Shown one piece after another: positions 34,603 through 49,600 of a stretch of DNA of 64,000 nt (positions within the stretch are counted from its first letter, which is position 1; every line of letters begins with the position of its first letter). A program made the position numbers and the translations under genes. The stretch is from Chiridota heheva. Lineage: Eukaryota > Echinodermata > Holothuroidea > Apodida > Chiridotidae. The stretch lies in the NCBI GenBank assembly GCA_020152595.1, contig JAIGNY010004337.1:1408501-1472500 (forward strand), written 5' to 3'. The notes beneath the pieces are model-generated. The model was not told where the DNA came from. It saw nothing but the letters and a program-made list of their open reading frames with translations, and made no database searches.

Positions 34603-37600
34603 CTGGGGAAGGAGAATTAAACATGTAGATTTAGTTCATGAATATTCATAAATGTACATCAATATTCATTAAAATATAACATCATTAATATTCATCATAA
34701 ACACACACAATCAATATCCATCATACAATAATACTTTATGATAAAGGCATCACCATTTACCATGTAACCACAATATAATCATCACATACAATACCATCAA
34801 TACAGGTCTTCTGTACTCACCATGAACACCACATCATTAATATTTGTCATACATATACAGACCTGCCAACCTTTAAGATCACCAAATTGTATTCTGAAAC
34901 TACAAAAACTACTGTACTTTCAGTTTCTCTTATTGTACGAATCTGAATCTGAATCAGTTAAGTCGGCAAAAAAGTAAAAAAAAAAAAAAAATATGAAAAT
35001 AAATAAATCGTATTCTGGTGCCAAAAAACGTACAATCGTATTCTCAACATTTTCCCGTATTAAATACGACAAAATCGTACTAGTTGGCAGGTCTGCATAT
35101 GCCTCATTTAAGCATAAATATTCACTATACACAACTTAAAGATCTATAAACAAAGTATCCAAACTCAACAACTGGGGTTCCAATTCTAAAAAAAGATTCT
35201 TCAACCTCATTGCTCTACCAGTACAATTCACCATAACTTTCTTTTAAATCGAGTTTGTAAGGTGTGAAATTCTTATCATGGATGCTGGCAGCTTAAACAG
35301 TTTTAAAAAACAGACTGGACAAGCATTGGTGTAAGCGACCATTTCACCTTCATTACTAATACAACGCAAGTCAGCTTTTAAGCAACATTTCAATATCAGG
35401 ACCACAACTTTCATCCAGTATTCATCACAGGAAACAACAACTTCAGCTTACTTGAAAGAAAATACGATATAAACCATGAAAATATCAAAATGTTTCATCT
35501 AAATCGGTTAAAAATTGATGACTATTTCACAGCTTTTTTAATTCTCAGGCCTTATAGAATAGAATAGAATTGAAATTTTGTGACATGTCAAAGAGAAATA
35601 CATTTAAAAAAATTGTCGTTAAGTAATTGTTTTTCAATTCTTCACCAACATTATTTAAATGGAGCAGTTGAATATAACATGGGGTTTTAAATACTCTCAA
35701 TCAAAATTTATCAAAAAAAAACAGCCTGATGATTTTCAGTGACTGAAATTTAGGACAGAAAATTCAAATATCATATAACATTGAGTTGTATTCTCGTAGA
35801 TGCGTCACAACTTTTGCATACATTAAAAATTCTTCAAAATTTGATGTGTTGGCCATAACTTGGAAACTCAAGGTGCTTTAGATGTACAGTAACTTAAAAG
35901 ACTATTCCGTTCAGAATTTCAAGCACGCCCTTCTTCAATAAAAAAGGATAATAGCAGAAACAAGATGGTCTAGCATTCACGTATTGTTTTAAACTAAGGA
36001 GACTCGAGGTCAGATTTGTGTAGAAATGACTGAAATCAGAATAGAATGTTTGATTGGCATAAACAGTTTACAATCCCAGCTTTTGTGGCGTAAGCTGATA
36101 AGTCCCAAGGGTCACTACCTGACCCTGGAGGGGCACTAGTAGCCATCGCAGGTCAACTCCCCAGCAATGCTGGTACTCATTTTACAGCTGAGTAGACTCG
36201 AGAAAGTGAATAAAAGTGTCATGGTCGAGGACACAATGCAGAACTGTCAGGAATCAAACCTAGTACCTTTGGAATTCAAGTTTTACTCCACCAATGTTTC
36301 CAAACAACTCGGGACGGGTTGGGGGGTCGTTATATGATATGATTACCTAAATTGCATGCTTGAAAGAACATTTTAGAAAATAAGATTATTGAAATTTGGG
36401 TGCGAGCATACTTCTTTATATCATATGCATAATTTGGCTGATGGTCCCCCCCAAGGCAAAGAACCCATATTATGCTTTTTAACAATACCTATGGGTCCTT
36501 TGATGTAGTAAAGGAACCCGACAAACTGGTAGAGAATTCTCAAGGGTGGTAGATCAATTGCCCACCAGTTACAATGTACCTGGCTGGTAATCAGAGGCAC
36601 ATCTAAAACTATACGGCTAACAGACTTAAGATTTTCCTGTCTGCTAGCTGACAAAATTAAAACATGCAGGTTTTCAACTTCTATTCAATTAATTAATTAG
36701 TATTCACTTGATGAGAGTGCAACAAATGAAGATGGATGAGTTGTATGAGTAATAGGAAATATATATATACATACATACATATACATACATACATACATAT
36801 ATATATACATACATACATACATACATATATAATACATACATACATACATACATACATACATACATACATACGTACATACATACATACATACCTACATACA
36901 TACATACATACATACATACATGAGCAGGCTAGAAAACAGAGTAATGAAGCAGGAAATCAATTTTATATACAGTAGGGTAAGGTTTATAAAAGCAAACAGC
37001 AAAAGGAAGCTTAGTCTGGTAAAACGTTGATAGACGATTACAATGCAGAACCACCTTTCAGTCAAAATAAATTACATGTTGTGTTTCTGACTTTATTTCC
37101 TGAATTCTTCTGGGTTAGCAAGTAGGAAAACATGAAGATTTTTATTACCATCACATTTTGAGATGGTTGTTCATTGGACATAAGGACCACGTGACGTGTT
37201 TGGATTTCTCTTAAATTTTCTAATTGAAAACTTGAAAAATAATGAAAGACAAATGAGTGTTCAATTGACCTTTTACTTTTAGGACAACGTGAAAAAGAAT
37301 GCTGTATGCAGGGATCGACAAATCACTTTGTCTGGCTGCCTGGAACAAATGCAGCATTAGACAAATTGCCTTTATGTTCATTTGTTGAAACCTGACTGTA
37401 TTTTGATTTATATATGAGATCCATAAAAATTGATGTTAAAGGATTTGTCAGATGGTCAAACACGTGCATCTTATATGAAAGAGGACTTTAAAAGAAACAC
37501 AATGGTAAAGAAAGCATTTAAAATTCTTATCCCGTTAAGGAGATATTCAAATTTAAAGCCCTGTCTTATCTGTGTAGAAATGACTGTAGTAAGTCTACTA

Positions 37601-40600
37601 TGGAAAGTTGGCGTCTTCATCCTCACATTATCAACAATTGTTAATGTATTTTAAAGAAAGTTTGTTAAATTTGTTCACTATCTAAACTATTTTCCTTGAA
37701 CTTTCTCAAGTGGTATATTATAAATGTATACCCATCCTAGATTCAGTTTAACTACTTTTTTGACATATGCCATGGTTTATAAACCACTAAATTGCAGGAC
37801 GAAATATGATAAAATACATAAAGACTGAGGAATCTGAGGTTGTGACATCACAACTAGTCTGATTTCAGTCGTTTCTACACATATGATACCAAACTTAGAT
37901 ATCTCTTTAACGGAATAAGATCTTCGAATACTTTCTTCACTATTTTGTTTCTTATGAAGTCCTCTTTCATATAAGATATATTTGCTTGACCCCTGAACTA
38001 ATCCTTTAACAGAATAAGATTTCTGAATGCTTTCTTCACCATTTTGTTTCTTCTGAAGTCCTCTTTCATATAAGATGAACTTGCTTGACCCCTGAACTAA
38101 TCCTTTAAATTCTCTTTTGGCCATGATTTAATAATAAAAGACTAAAAGTACTACCTTTTTTGATTGTTTGTGAAATTGAAATGAAATGCGTATGGTCGGA
38201 ACATTTATTTGATAATCGATTGGCAAACTGAAATTTACATATATTTTATTTTGACCTTATGAAATGGTATTGTTTACTCAAGCTTGCAAGAAAATTCCCA
38301 TCAAAGGCAAGGAGAGGAAATGCAAGTTGAATCTGAGAAAAATGACCCAGATTATACAACATCAAACCGATCAAGGAAAATGAGATTCTGTGCCTACTGC
38401 AGAAGCAACTGAACTATCACAAAGATACATTATGAATTTGGGGTTGGGCAAGCACAACACAAGCACCAAGAATTGGAAAGAAGGCAACTTTTGTGATGAT
38501 GGCAATGACCCTCAATATAGATAATATATCAGGATAAAAATTGTTAATATTTAGGTGTTGAGGGAATCATTTATTCCCCATAAATGTGTGAAATCCAGTG
38601 GAAATTGTTTTTTCTCCACTCCAAAGATTTATGCCACAATTTTTAAAAACAGCTGTTTACTCCAATTTTGTTCATATCAATGTAATTTTAATGTATTTCT
38701 TGATACATTTAAGAGAAAAGTATGCCAAAGTTTGTCAAACAGGCTAAGCTCCACACCGAAGATCTTTTGCATAACTTATATACTTTCTAGACTGGTGTGA
38801 AATATTTCACAAGTAGGTAGGTACAGTACTCTAGATTACATACAGATGCCCACTGCCGTTTGATAAACCAGTTGTGGAGAATGAAGACTCACCAGGGAAT
38901 GAACCCAGGACCTCTAGCTTGCCAAGCTGATGCTATGACCGCATGATTTGATTTTGGTTTTGTCTGATGGAACAGGTCCCACACTTTTGAACAAACGTTA
39001 CTCAATGACCTCCATGTTTATTGTTAATGAAATACAATATCAGGGCTGTTATGTTACTCGGGCAGACTAATAATCTAAAGCAGAAAGGCGTGCACTGCGT
39101 AGCATTTAAGCCAACTTTCATACAATTCCTACCAGTACTGATAATACTTGAAAGTGTACATTAAATTATAGTGTCGATATACAGAATGCTTAATAGATTT
39201 AACCAAGTTTGGAAATAAAAATTGGTGCAAATTGTGAAGGGAAATTTCCTTCTTTTCCATTTGTTGGAATGGCTTCAGTAAGTTCAACCAAGCAAAATGC
39301 AGAACAAACAGCATGTTCAACTTCTAAATTTACACAATCAACAAAGTGTGTCAGCATATGCTGTCAGCATTTTTAGTATATGCCCCTCCCAATTTTCATA
39401 CAACAATTTCATTTATCTTTTCAAATAGAATAAATATTGTGTCATATTCTTTGTATAATTGTTTTGTATAGAACTTTTTGTAATGGCATCAAAGCGCTGA
39501 ACCTGCAATTGCCTCACAAACTAGTCTCCAGGGACTATTGCAACTGCACAGCCAACATGGCGCAGCCATCATTTCACAGCTCATTAAACTGATCAGCTAC
39601 TATTACCCTGCTCCGATCCCTTATGCTGAGCACCAAGCTCGAGGGCAGCAGGTCCCATTTTTAAAGTCTTTGGTATGACCCGCTGGGAAATGTATCCACG
39701 ACCTATTGGCTGAAAAGCAGGTGTTCTACCAATTGAGCTACTGTAACAAGTCGGTTGTATTACCTTAAAATTTCATAATAAGCTACCCGTTTTGCCTAAC
39801 AAGCTACCTGTTTTGCCTAACATAAAGAATCATAGTTTGATTTCTGGAATGAAATCCAGCTCAATATTAGTATTGTCAAACCTTGAATTTAAACAGTGCG
39901 ACCAAAAAAATTAAAAGATGTTGGACACACGTAAGAAGTTTTTTGATAAAAATATTACACCATTTAGAAGAAAGCCAAGAATTCCTTTATATTTAAAGAT
40001 TTAAATTTCCATTGCACACCATTCCATTAAAAGGGGACCATTCCATTAAAAGGGGACCATTCTATTAAAAAGGGACCATTCCATTAAAAGAGGACCATTA
40101 AAAGGGGGACCATTCCATTAAAAGGGGGACCATTCCATTAAAAGGGGACCATTCCATTAAAAAGAGACCATTCCATTAAAAGGGGGACCATTCCAATAAA
40201 AGGGGACCATTCCATTAAAAGGGGACCATTCCATTAAAAGGGGACCATTCCATTAAAAGGGGACCATTCCATAAAAAGGGGACCATTCCATTAAAGGGGA
40301 CCATTCCACTATAAGGGGACCATTCCATTAAAAAGGGACCATTCCATTAAAAAGGGACCATTCCATTAAAAGGGGACCATTCCATTAAAAGGGGACCATT
40401 CCATTTAAAAGGGGACCATTCCATTAAAAGGGGACCATTACATTAAAAGAGGACCATTCCAATAAAAAGGGCTTCAGAATTTAGAGACATGATATGTTCC
40501 TTTATCCATTCATGACACCATTGCAAATCTGTTTCAAATCAGGTACATGAACATGGAAGCCACCATTACAAACAAGCTGAAGAGTAAGGGGAAAGGAACA

Positions 40601-43600
40601 AAATTTGGATTGGGACCCTTCAGCCAGAAAAGGGGTATACGAATTTAAATGGGCATGTGTCCTTTTTATACCATTAGTGAAACCATTAGAATTTGTTTAA
40701 CATCATCTACATACACATGTAAGTCACTATTACAAGCAAGTTGAAAAGTAAGGGAAAAAGGAACAAAATTTGGATTGGGACCCTTCAGCTGGAAAAAGGG
40801 TGTAAGAATTTAAACGGGCATGTGTCCTTTTTATCCCATTAGTGACACCATTGCAATCTGTTTAAAATCATCTAAATGCACATGCAAGCCACTATTACAA
40901 GCAACCTGAAGAGTAAAGAAAAAAAGGAACAAAATTTGGATTGGGACCCTTCAGCCAGAAAAGGGTATTTGAATTTAAACGGGCATGTGTCCATTTTATC
41001 CCGTTAGTGGCACCATTGGAATCTGTTTAACATCATCTACATTCACATGTAAGCCACCATTACAAGCAAGCTGAAAAGTAAGGGGAAAGAAACAAAATTT
41101 GGATTGGGACCCTTCAGCCAGAAAAGGGGGTATAAGAGTTTAAATGGGCATGTGTCCCTTTTATCCCATTAGTGACACCATTGCAATCTGTTTAACATCA
41201 TCTACATGCACATGCAAGCCACCATTACAAGCAAGCAGAAGAGTAAGGAAAAACGGAACCAAATTTGGATTGGGACCCTTCAGCCGGAAAAGGGGTATAA
41301 GAATTTAATTGGGCATGTGTCCCTTTTATCCCAATAGTGACACCATTGGAATCTGTTTAAAATCATCTACATGCACATATAAGCCACCATTACAAGCAAG
41401 CTGAAAAGTAAGGGGAAAGAAACAAAATTTGGATTGGGACCCTTCAGCATGTGTCCCTTTTATCCCATTAGTGACACCATTGCAATCTGTTTAACATCAT
41501 CTACATGCGCATGCAAGCCACCATTACAAGCAAGCTGCAGAGAGTAAGAGGAAAGGAACCACAGCACCAAAACTGAGAGCAGTCTTCTACATCATGTGAC
41601 TGCTGATGACCAATCGAAAACAACTGACCTTAAGCTGATTTCCGCATAACAATTTCTCCCAAGAGCGAGTCGAAGGAACGTAGTGACTATGTTTTCAGAT
41701 ACATTTATTGCGGGTATGTCTTTTAGTCTACAAGAGAAGGCCTGTGTGAATGATATTATCAAAGGGTTAGTAATCTAAAAAGTCAACTGTTACAAACAAA
41801 GAACAATTCTTGATGTCAGAATTTGTCTTCATCCTCGATCCTGGCTCTGCCACAGTGACATACTTTTATTTTTTGTCTAAATATGGAATATCTTGAATTG
41901 GGATTTTGCATGTATTTGTATTTTTGCAATCCATGCTATTCAAGATGTGTTATCTAGCACATGGAATATTCATGTGAAATATATGAATACGAAACATTTT
42001 ATTTCACTTACAAGTGAAAAAGAAAGAAGAATTATATTCCAGATCTTTAACAACAGAATGAACTTCTATTCAATCTTTTTCTTTTCTTTACATATTTTGT
42101 ATCTGAAAGTGGCAATACAATTGATATAATTGACTGTTGAATCTGACGTTTGGTCAACAACTGAAAACTTACATATATTTCATTTTGACCGTATACATAA
42201 GAAGAAAATGAAGTATATGATCTGTTAATTTTATTTTTGCAATGAAATATTTTGATAAACAAGGGACAAAATACACAATCTAATCTGTTTATTGTAACAT
42301 GAATATTTTTCATAGCAGTTGAATGTGTCACAAAAGATCTCCATGGCTGAAGAGACAAATTCCAAAATCAATTTAAAAAAAATATATATACTAATCAGGA
42401 TTTTTGTTACAATAATCACATGATTCCAAAGTACAAAATTGTCAAACAGACTTTTTCTTATCAAATAGATGTGAAGTTGTTCTAAAAACTTTTCTCACAT
42501 GATCTGTATTTAAAATATTTGATGGATTTTTTTCTTCATGTTTTGGAACGTTGTTCCTGAAAGTAAGTTGAATGTTTTGCGACACCATGAATATTATCTC
42601 AAGTTTTTACAATATAAGAGTTTATCATTTGCCTGATAAAACAATCAATATGATATACCTGTGACTTCTTTAAAAACAAATCCTGGTTGATGAAAATAAA
42701 TTATAATAAGAACTTTGTAGAGACATTGCACAAACTGATAAAACAACACAATAATAACATTTAACTATCATATATCAATAAAACAAATTGCAAATTACAG
42801 CTGAATATTGCTGTGTGGAATTGTGAATACTCAAAATTGTAAAAGCATGCATCCGCATGCTTGAGTGCAAAAATTGTTTAATTAAAACATGCAAATTAGA
42901 ACTGCAAATAAGAAAAAACTTATATATCATTGTTGTCTATTAAGTTTACATCTTCTAAAATTCTATAAAGTTCTACTCAAAACTTTTTACCACTGTCCTG
43001 TTCTATCCTCAAAGCCAGCCACCATGCAAAGGAAGCAACAGGTACCATATTTACAGTCTCTAAGGATGCGAGACCTAGACCTTTACAATGGTACTATCGC
43101 AGGGTCTTCGGTATCACGTACACATACCACATCACAAATGATAAAGCCCACAAGACCATTGAGCACCACATTGAAGATCTTACAACAATAAAGAGAAGAA
43201 AGCTGATACGGCACGTTGATTGGTCCAACGATTTAGCCAAAACCATACGGACACGTTGATTGGTCCAACGATTTAGCCAAAACCATACGGACACGTTGAT
43301 TGGTCCAACGATTTAGCCAAAACCATACGGACACGTTGATTGGTCGAACGATTTAGCCAAAACCATTTTCCAGGGAACAGTGCAGGGAAAGAGACGCATA
43401 AGAAGACAACGTAAATGTTGGGCTGACGGCATTGTGAGTGGACAGGAAGGACTTTTGCAGAAATGCAAGCCCTCGTTTACAACCGCCAAACCTGGAGAAG
43501 ACTAGGTGCTCCACTCACAGACACGGTGCCCGACGATTCTCCTGGGAATCAATGTATGACCCGATCCAAGATTGAACCGAAGTATCCCAGGCAGACACTC

Positions 43601-46600
43601 AAGCACTGAGTTCACTACAACTAACATACTGAGGTTAGAATAAATCCATTTAATGATCTATGGATGGGTTTAATGATCTATGGATGGGTTTAATGATCTA
43701 GGGACGGGTAGAAAGGATTTGGGCTTAATTAGTAGAAAATATACTATAAATCATAGCAATAAAATATAGCAAAAAATTAATCATCAAATTGGTTATAATT
43801 TTTGAGCAATATACAGCGCATTGAATTTAGAGCCATAATAAATTATGCAAATTCTATTATAATTTTGTGACATCACAACATGGAAACCTATGAATTTCCT
43901 TAAGTTAATCTATTATTTTTCAATTCTTTACCACTGTTCTTTCGATGGGAGCTGTTCAATATATCATAATTTCTGTTAAAAATTTAGCAGGAGAAAAAAG
44001 TGTAATGATTTCAGTGACTGGAAATTAGGATAGAATTTAAAAGAATTACATTAAAGATTTTGACTTGTCCTCTCTTTCAAACATCAACACTTTTGCATTG
44101 ATTTGAAATTTATCAAACTTTGATTAGTCGTAACCTCGGAAACTACAGACCTGTCCTATTGTTTGTTTGTTTGATGAGGTCTTAACGGCACCACGACAAC
44201 GAGGGTCAAATTGTGCCTGAGAGGTCAGATCATTTTAGAGGTAGGAAGGAAAGAAAACAGGGGGAGAATGAAAGAAATTCAAGAAAAAAAGTCAGAAAGC
44301 TGTGATCGAGAGAGGAGGTACATGGGTGAAACAAAAACAAAGTAGAGATGGGGTGGAAGAGGAGAATTAAAATATGGTTTGAGAGGGAAGCATGATAAAA
44401 GAAGGAGATAATTTTATCCGGAGGATTTTTCTGGAAGAACTCAGCAATTGAGTTGTGGGGAGCGAGGGAAGCTCTGGGAAGGTTGTACAGGGGGCAAGCA
44501 AGGAGAATGTGATGGATAGTGAGGATGCAGTGGCAATTGTTAGAGAGGGGTTGGGGGGAACCAATTGTCTTATTTTAAAGACTACTCTGTACAGAATTTA
44601 AAGCTCTTTCTGGTGAATACACAACCATCCTCTTCATATACCTACCTATAAGAGGGAACCATGTTACTATGTAATATTTTGTGGATCTTTTTGATCTCAT
44701 TTTATGTTACTTTTTGCTTATAAGCCTCAGTAGCTAACAGCACCCTGGACAGAAGCATGTAGGTTTTCTGTCAATGGGTAAATAAGTTAGGAGAGTCAAG
44801 AGGCAAATGCCCCCGATTTAGGTGAGGGGAGGAGTTTCAGCCAAAAATTAGCATTTTTACTGACAATTCATACATGTTTTTAAACTAACATGACCTAACT
44901 TTTAGGTCTACTTATCATTACCATGATTTTATTGTAACAAATTCTATATCTTCACATCTAGTCCACAAGTGCCAACACGAATAATCTAGTCCAAAAGTGC
45001 CAACACGGCTATGTACAATAACATCAGTACCCATAGGACTGAAAATAACACATTGTAAACTGCAAATAATCTAGTCCACAAGTGCCAATATGACTAAGTA
45101 CAAAAACCATAGGACTGAAAATAACATTGTTAACAACAAATAATCTAGTCCACAAGTGCCACCACGACTATGTACAAAAACATCAGTACCCATAGGACTG
45201 AAAATAACACATTGTTAACAACAAATAATCTGGTCCACAAGTGCCAATGTGACTATGTACAAAAACATCAGTAACTGTAGGACTGAAAATAACATTGTTA
45301 ACAACAAATAAATGAACATTAAAAACAACATTGAAGAACAGCAGTCCATGCAATGTCTCTACATTAAAACATTAATGTGAAAGGATGAACGAACCAAACC
45401 TGTCGTCACACCCTTCAAGACCTACCTCCTGAGAATTTCAGCTGTCACGATGCGGCTCAAAGCGAGACGGCAGAAGGTTAGGACTAGCTTGTCAGAGCTA
45501 GGTAACATTGGGCTATTAGCCAGACGACAAACTATAGCCTGGCATAGGTGGGAAAATCATATACATTGTGAAGATATTACAACTACATCTTTGACAGTAT
45601 GAAAATAGGCAAAGGTCTTGTACTTTTTGTTTATTATCTTGTGATAACTTTTCCCTTTTGTTTTAATGGCATTTCATGCCTACAAAATCAGTGTAACATT
45701 ATAATCATATGTATTCATTTATCAAAATTAATGCAATTTAGACAAATTTGTGTTCAAGCAGAAAAGACATTTATACAGCCTTCTAACAAAAAACCAAACA
45801 AATTTTGGGTGAATATGCATTAATATTCACACAAGAACAATTTATGAATTGAAAGAATAATTAATATTATTACTGATTTTTTTCTTCTTCGATAGCTTGA
45901 TTTAATTATCTTGTTCTAAACAAACAGATCGTAATTCAAAGGAAACAATGAAAGAATGTTGTTTTTCCTCATTTTTCATTTTTTTAACCACATCTCACAC
46001 TACCCACATCTCGCACTACCCACATCTCGCACTATCCACATCTCGCACTACCCACATCTCGCACTACCCACATCTCGCACTACCCACATCTCGCACTTCC
46101 CACATCTCGCACTACCCACATCTCACACTACCCACATCTCACACTATCCACATCTCACACTACCCACATCTCACACTACCCACGTCTCACACTACCCACG
46201 TCTCACACTACCAACATCTCACACTACCCACATCTAACTACCCACGTCTCACCCTACCCACATCTTACACTACCCACATCTCACACTACCCACATCTCAC
46301 ACTACCCACATCTCACACTACCCACATCTCACACTACCCACATCTCACACTACCCACATCTCACACTACCCACATCTCACACTACCCACATCTCACACTA
46401 CCCACATCTCACACTACCCACATCTCACTACCCACGTCCCACACTACCCACGTCCCACACTACCCACATCTCACACTACCCACATCTCACACTACCCAAA
46501 TCTCACACTACCCACATCTCACAGTACCCACATCTCACACTACCCACATCTCACACTACCCACATCTCACACTACCCACATCTCACACTACCCACATCTC

Positions 46601-49600
46601 ACTACCCACGTCTCACACTACCCACGTCCCACACTACCCACATCTCACACTACCCAAATCTTACACTACCCACATCTCACAGTACCCACATCTCACACTA
46701 CCCAACTCTCACACTACCCACATCTCACAGTACCCACATCTCACACTACCCACATCTCACACTACCCACATCTCACACTACCCACATATCGCTAACTGCT
46801 GCTATCAACCTTCAAGTACACACCACCTACTACCCACATTCTGCTACCTACTTCTCCCAAACCCACCTTCCACAAACATCCTACCACTTCCCACCAGCAG
46901 ATACCTTCGGTACCTACTTCTTGCTTGCAACCTATCTCCCCTTCCTTCTTCCTGCTACTACATATCTCACCTACCACTACTACTTGCAACTCACATAATA
47001 GTATCTACCCAGTTATTTTTCTTTCCACCATCTCCAGTCTCCCACCTACTGCTTCCCACTTCTCCCTACCAACTTCACACTACCTAAATCCATTCACCAT
47101 TCCTACCACCATTCTCCACTACCTTCTCTTTGATACACTCCGCCCCCTCCCCCTCCTTGATATTTCATTTCTACTACCAACCTCCGCTACCTTATTTCCA
47201 ATATCAGCCTACCATTTCTCATAACGTACCTCTCTTTCCTTCTTTCTGCTATCCACCTCGCACATCAAACCTCCTGCTTCCCACTCTCCCCTACCCCCAC
47301 CCCAATACCCACCTCAGGCCCTTCCTCGCATTACCTCCACTATCCACCATTGCATCCTACCTTCTGCTTCCTACTTCCAGTCTCCCAATACCCCTGCTGC
47401 TACCCATCAACCACTACCAAACAAGTCATGTTTGGAAACATTCCTCTTCACCTCACTTTCTCAATCCATCAAAAACAAAATCATCTTGTCTTATATCAAA
47501 CTAGGAATGCAATCTTTTTAATCCAGTCCGACTCCCGACTACTCACTTGTTCTGGAAGGTACGTAAATCTCTTTGGTAAATGCCTCATATCTTCCAAACT
47601 AACTTCTTCTTTATCACCATGATCAACAAACTGACACAAAGCCTGAAAAGGGAGAAAAGAGATTAAGAATTTCACTTATTGGCAGGTTGATGAGGCTTGG
47701 AATACCTCTATGAACCATTGAATTTTGTTTTCCTTCCACTTTATATGCATGCAAACGTCTAAAGACTACAGTATATACAAACGATGCGGTGGAGGGCCAG
47801 CTAAATGAGGCCTGGGCTTTAAAAAGCAGCACCTTATTAACAAAAAAATCATGAGCAGAGAAAAGAATACAGACACTTGAATAATAGAAAGAAAAAAATG
47901 CCTTATACACCTCCCCGTCACCCACCCTAACAACCCACACCCATGTGATAGTATGGATAAAATATTATAACTGGACTTCAAAAGATTCTTAAAGGATACT
48001 GACATTGTTGACTGTCTACATAAATTAGTTTTCATACATAACCTATGTAAGTTATGAAGAGTCCCTTGTGCTGTAGCTATAAATATCAAAATTACAAATG
48101 AAATACACTTTAAAAGAATGTTAAACATGAACAACCCCAGTTGATATCTACTCTATGTATACATATACAAAATATTCAATGTTCTTAGGTCTAAAAATAA
48201 GTGACTGCTTGAGCAAGGGGATTCTGGTAGGTTCAACACTGGAACTTTATCTGCTTTAAAAGTGAAAGTCAGCACCATTCTCCTCACATGCATCTTGCTG
48301 GTAGCAAATGTATTGCCACAGAAATCAAATAACTCTATTTTTAAATTAAACATTGGAAGAATTTTTCATTTATTTTAATGATGCATTTCCAAAAAAAATT
48401 GTGCAGAAACTAGTGTATTTTGAGCAGAAAATAATGTATTTTGAGCAGAAAATAGTGTATTTTGAGCAGAAAATAAGTGTATTTTGAGCAAAAAATGGTG
48501 TATTTTGAGCAGAATATAGTGTATTTTGAACAGAATATTGAGTATTTTGAGCAGAAAATAAGTGTATTTTGAGCAAAAAATAGTGTATTTTGAGCAGAAA
48601 ATAGTGTATTTTGAACAGAATATTGAGTATTTTGAGCAGAAAATAAGTGTATTTTGAGCAAAAAATAGTGTATTTTGAGCAGAAAATAGTGTATTTTGAA
48701 CAGAATATTGAGTATTTTGAGCAGAAAATAAGTGTTTTTTGAGCAGAAAATAGTGTATTTTGAGCAGAAAATAGTGTATTTTGAGCAGAAAATAGTGTAT
48801 TTTGAACAGAATATTGAATATTTTGAGCAGATAGTAGTGTAATTTGTGTTTTGAAGAGCAGATATCATTTGAATAAGCAAACCTAGATACTTGAATACAT
48901 TTTTTTACAACTGAACAATTCTTCAATTCAAACCAAATAATTACAGCAGCTCAAATAAAAATTTGAGGTAAACAGTGATCGCTTGACTGACATCAGCAAC
49001 CCATTAAACAAATTACAAAAACAAAGGTTTAGTGTGCATAATGAGAAACGAAAGGTGCAGACCCTTCCGTGTGTACCTGATTGTCTTCGATGGACTCGAC
49101 CCTGGCTCTCAACCAATCCCTGCCTGACTTAGCTGCATAGTAATGACTGACAAGTGGGGCATCAACAAGTAGTAGCGCATCGCCCTCGTAGAACTCACTC
49201 ATCTGTTCCTCAAGTTCGGCAAGTTTGTCCTAGGAGAGAGAAAAGTGAAATATTTTCCTCTCATAGTGACAGGTTGATATTTGATAACACAGTAATTCCT
49301 CACAAATTCAAACTTACATACCTGAACATTACATATTCCAACCTTACTTACATCAACCATACTTATTCCAACCTTACTTATCTCAACTTTACTTATCTGA
49401 ACCATAACTATACAAGCTTTACTTATCTGAATCTTACTTATCCCAACCATACTTATCTGAACCATACATACAACCATACTTATCCCAACCTTACTTATCA
49501 ACTTTACTTATCTGAACCATACCTATACAAGCTTTACTTATCTGAACCATACTTATACAAGCTTTACTTATCTGAATCTTACTTATCCCAACCATACTTA

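Noticed and set aside
42047..42358. Minus-strand frame after CTCTTCAG as an additional TDRD exon
   Set aside because: Exons 47642-47547 and 41741-41629 already join in phase through a continuous Tudor motif; the frame here has no Tudor features.
45390..45560. Less AT-rich segment as a missing exon
   Set aside because: No recognisable protein on either strand, and no gap in the exon phases that it could fill.
45948..47087. 379-residue His/Thr/Pro-rich frame as a gene
   Set aside because: By-product of the 16-bp minisatellite and its decayed C/T-rich flank.
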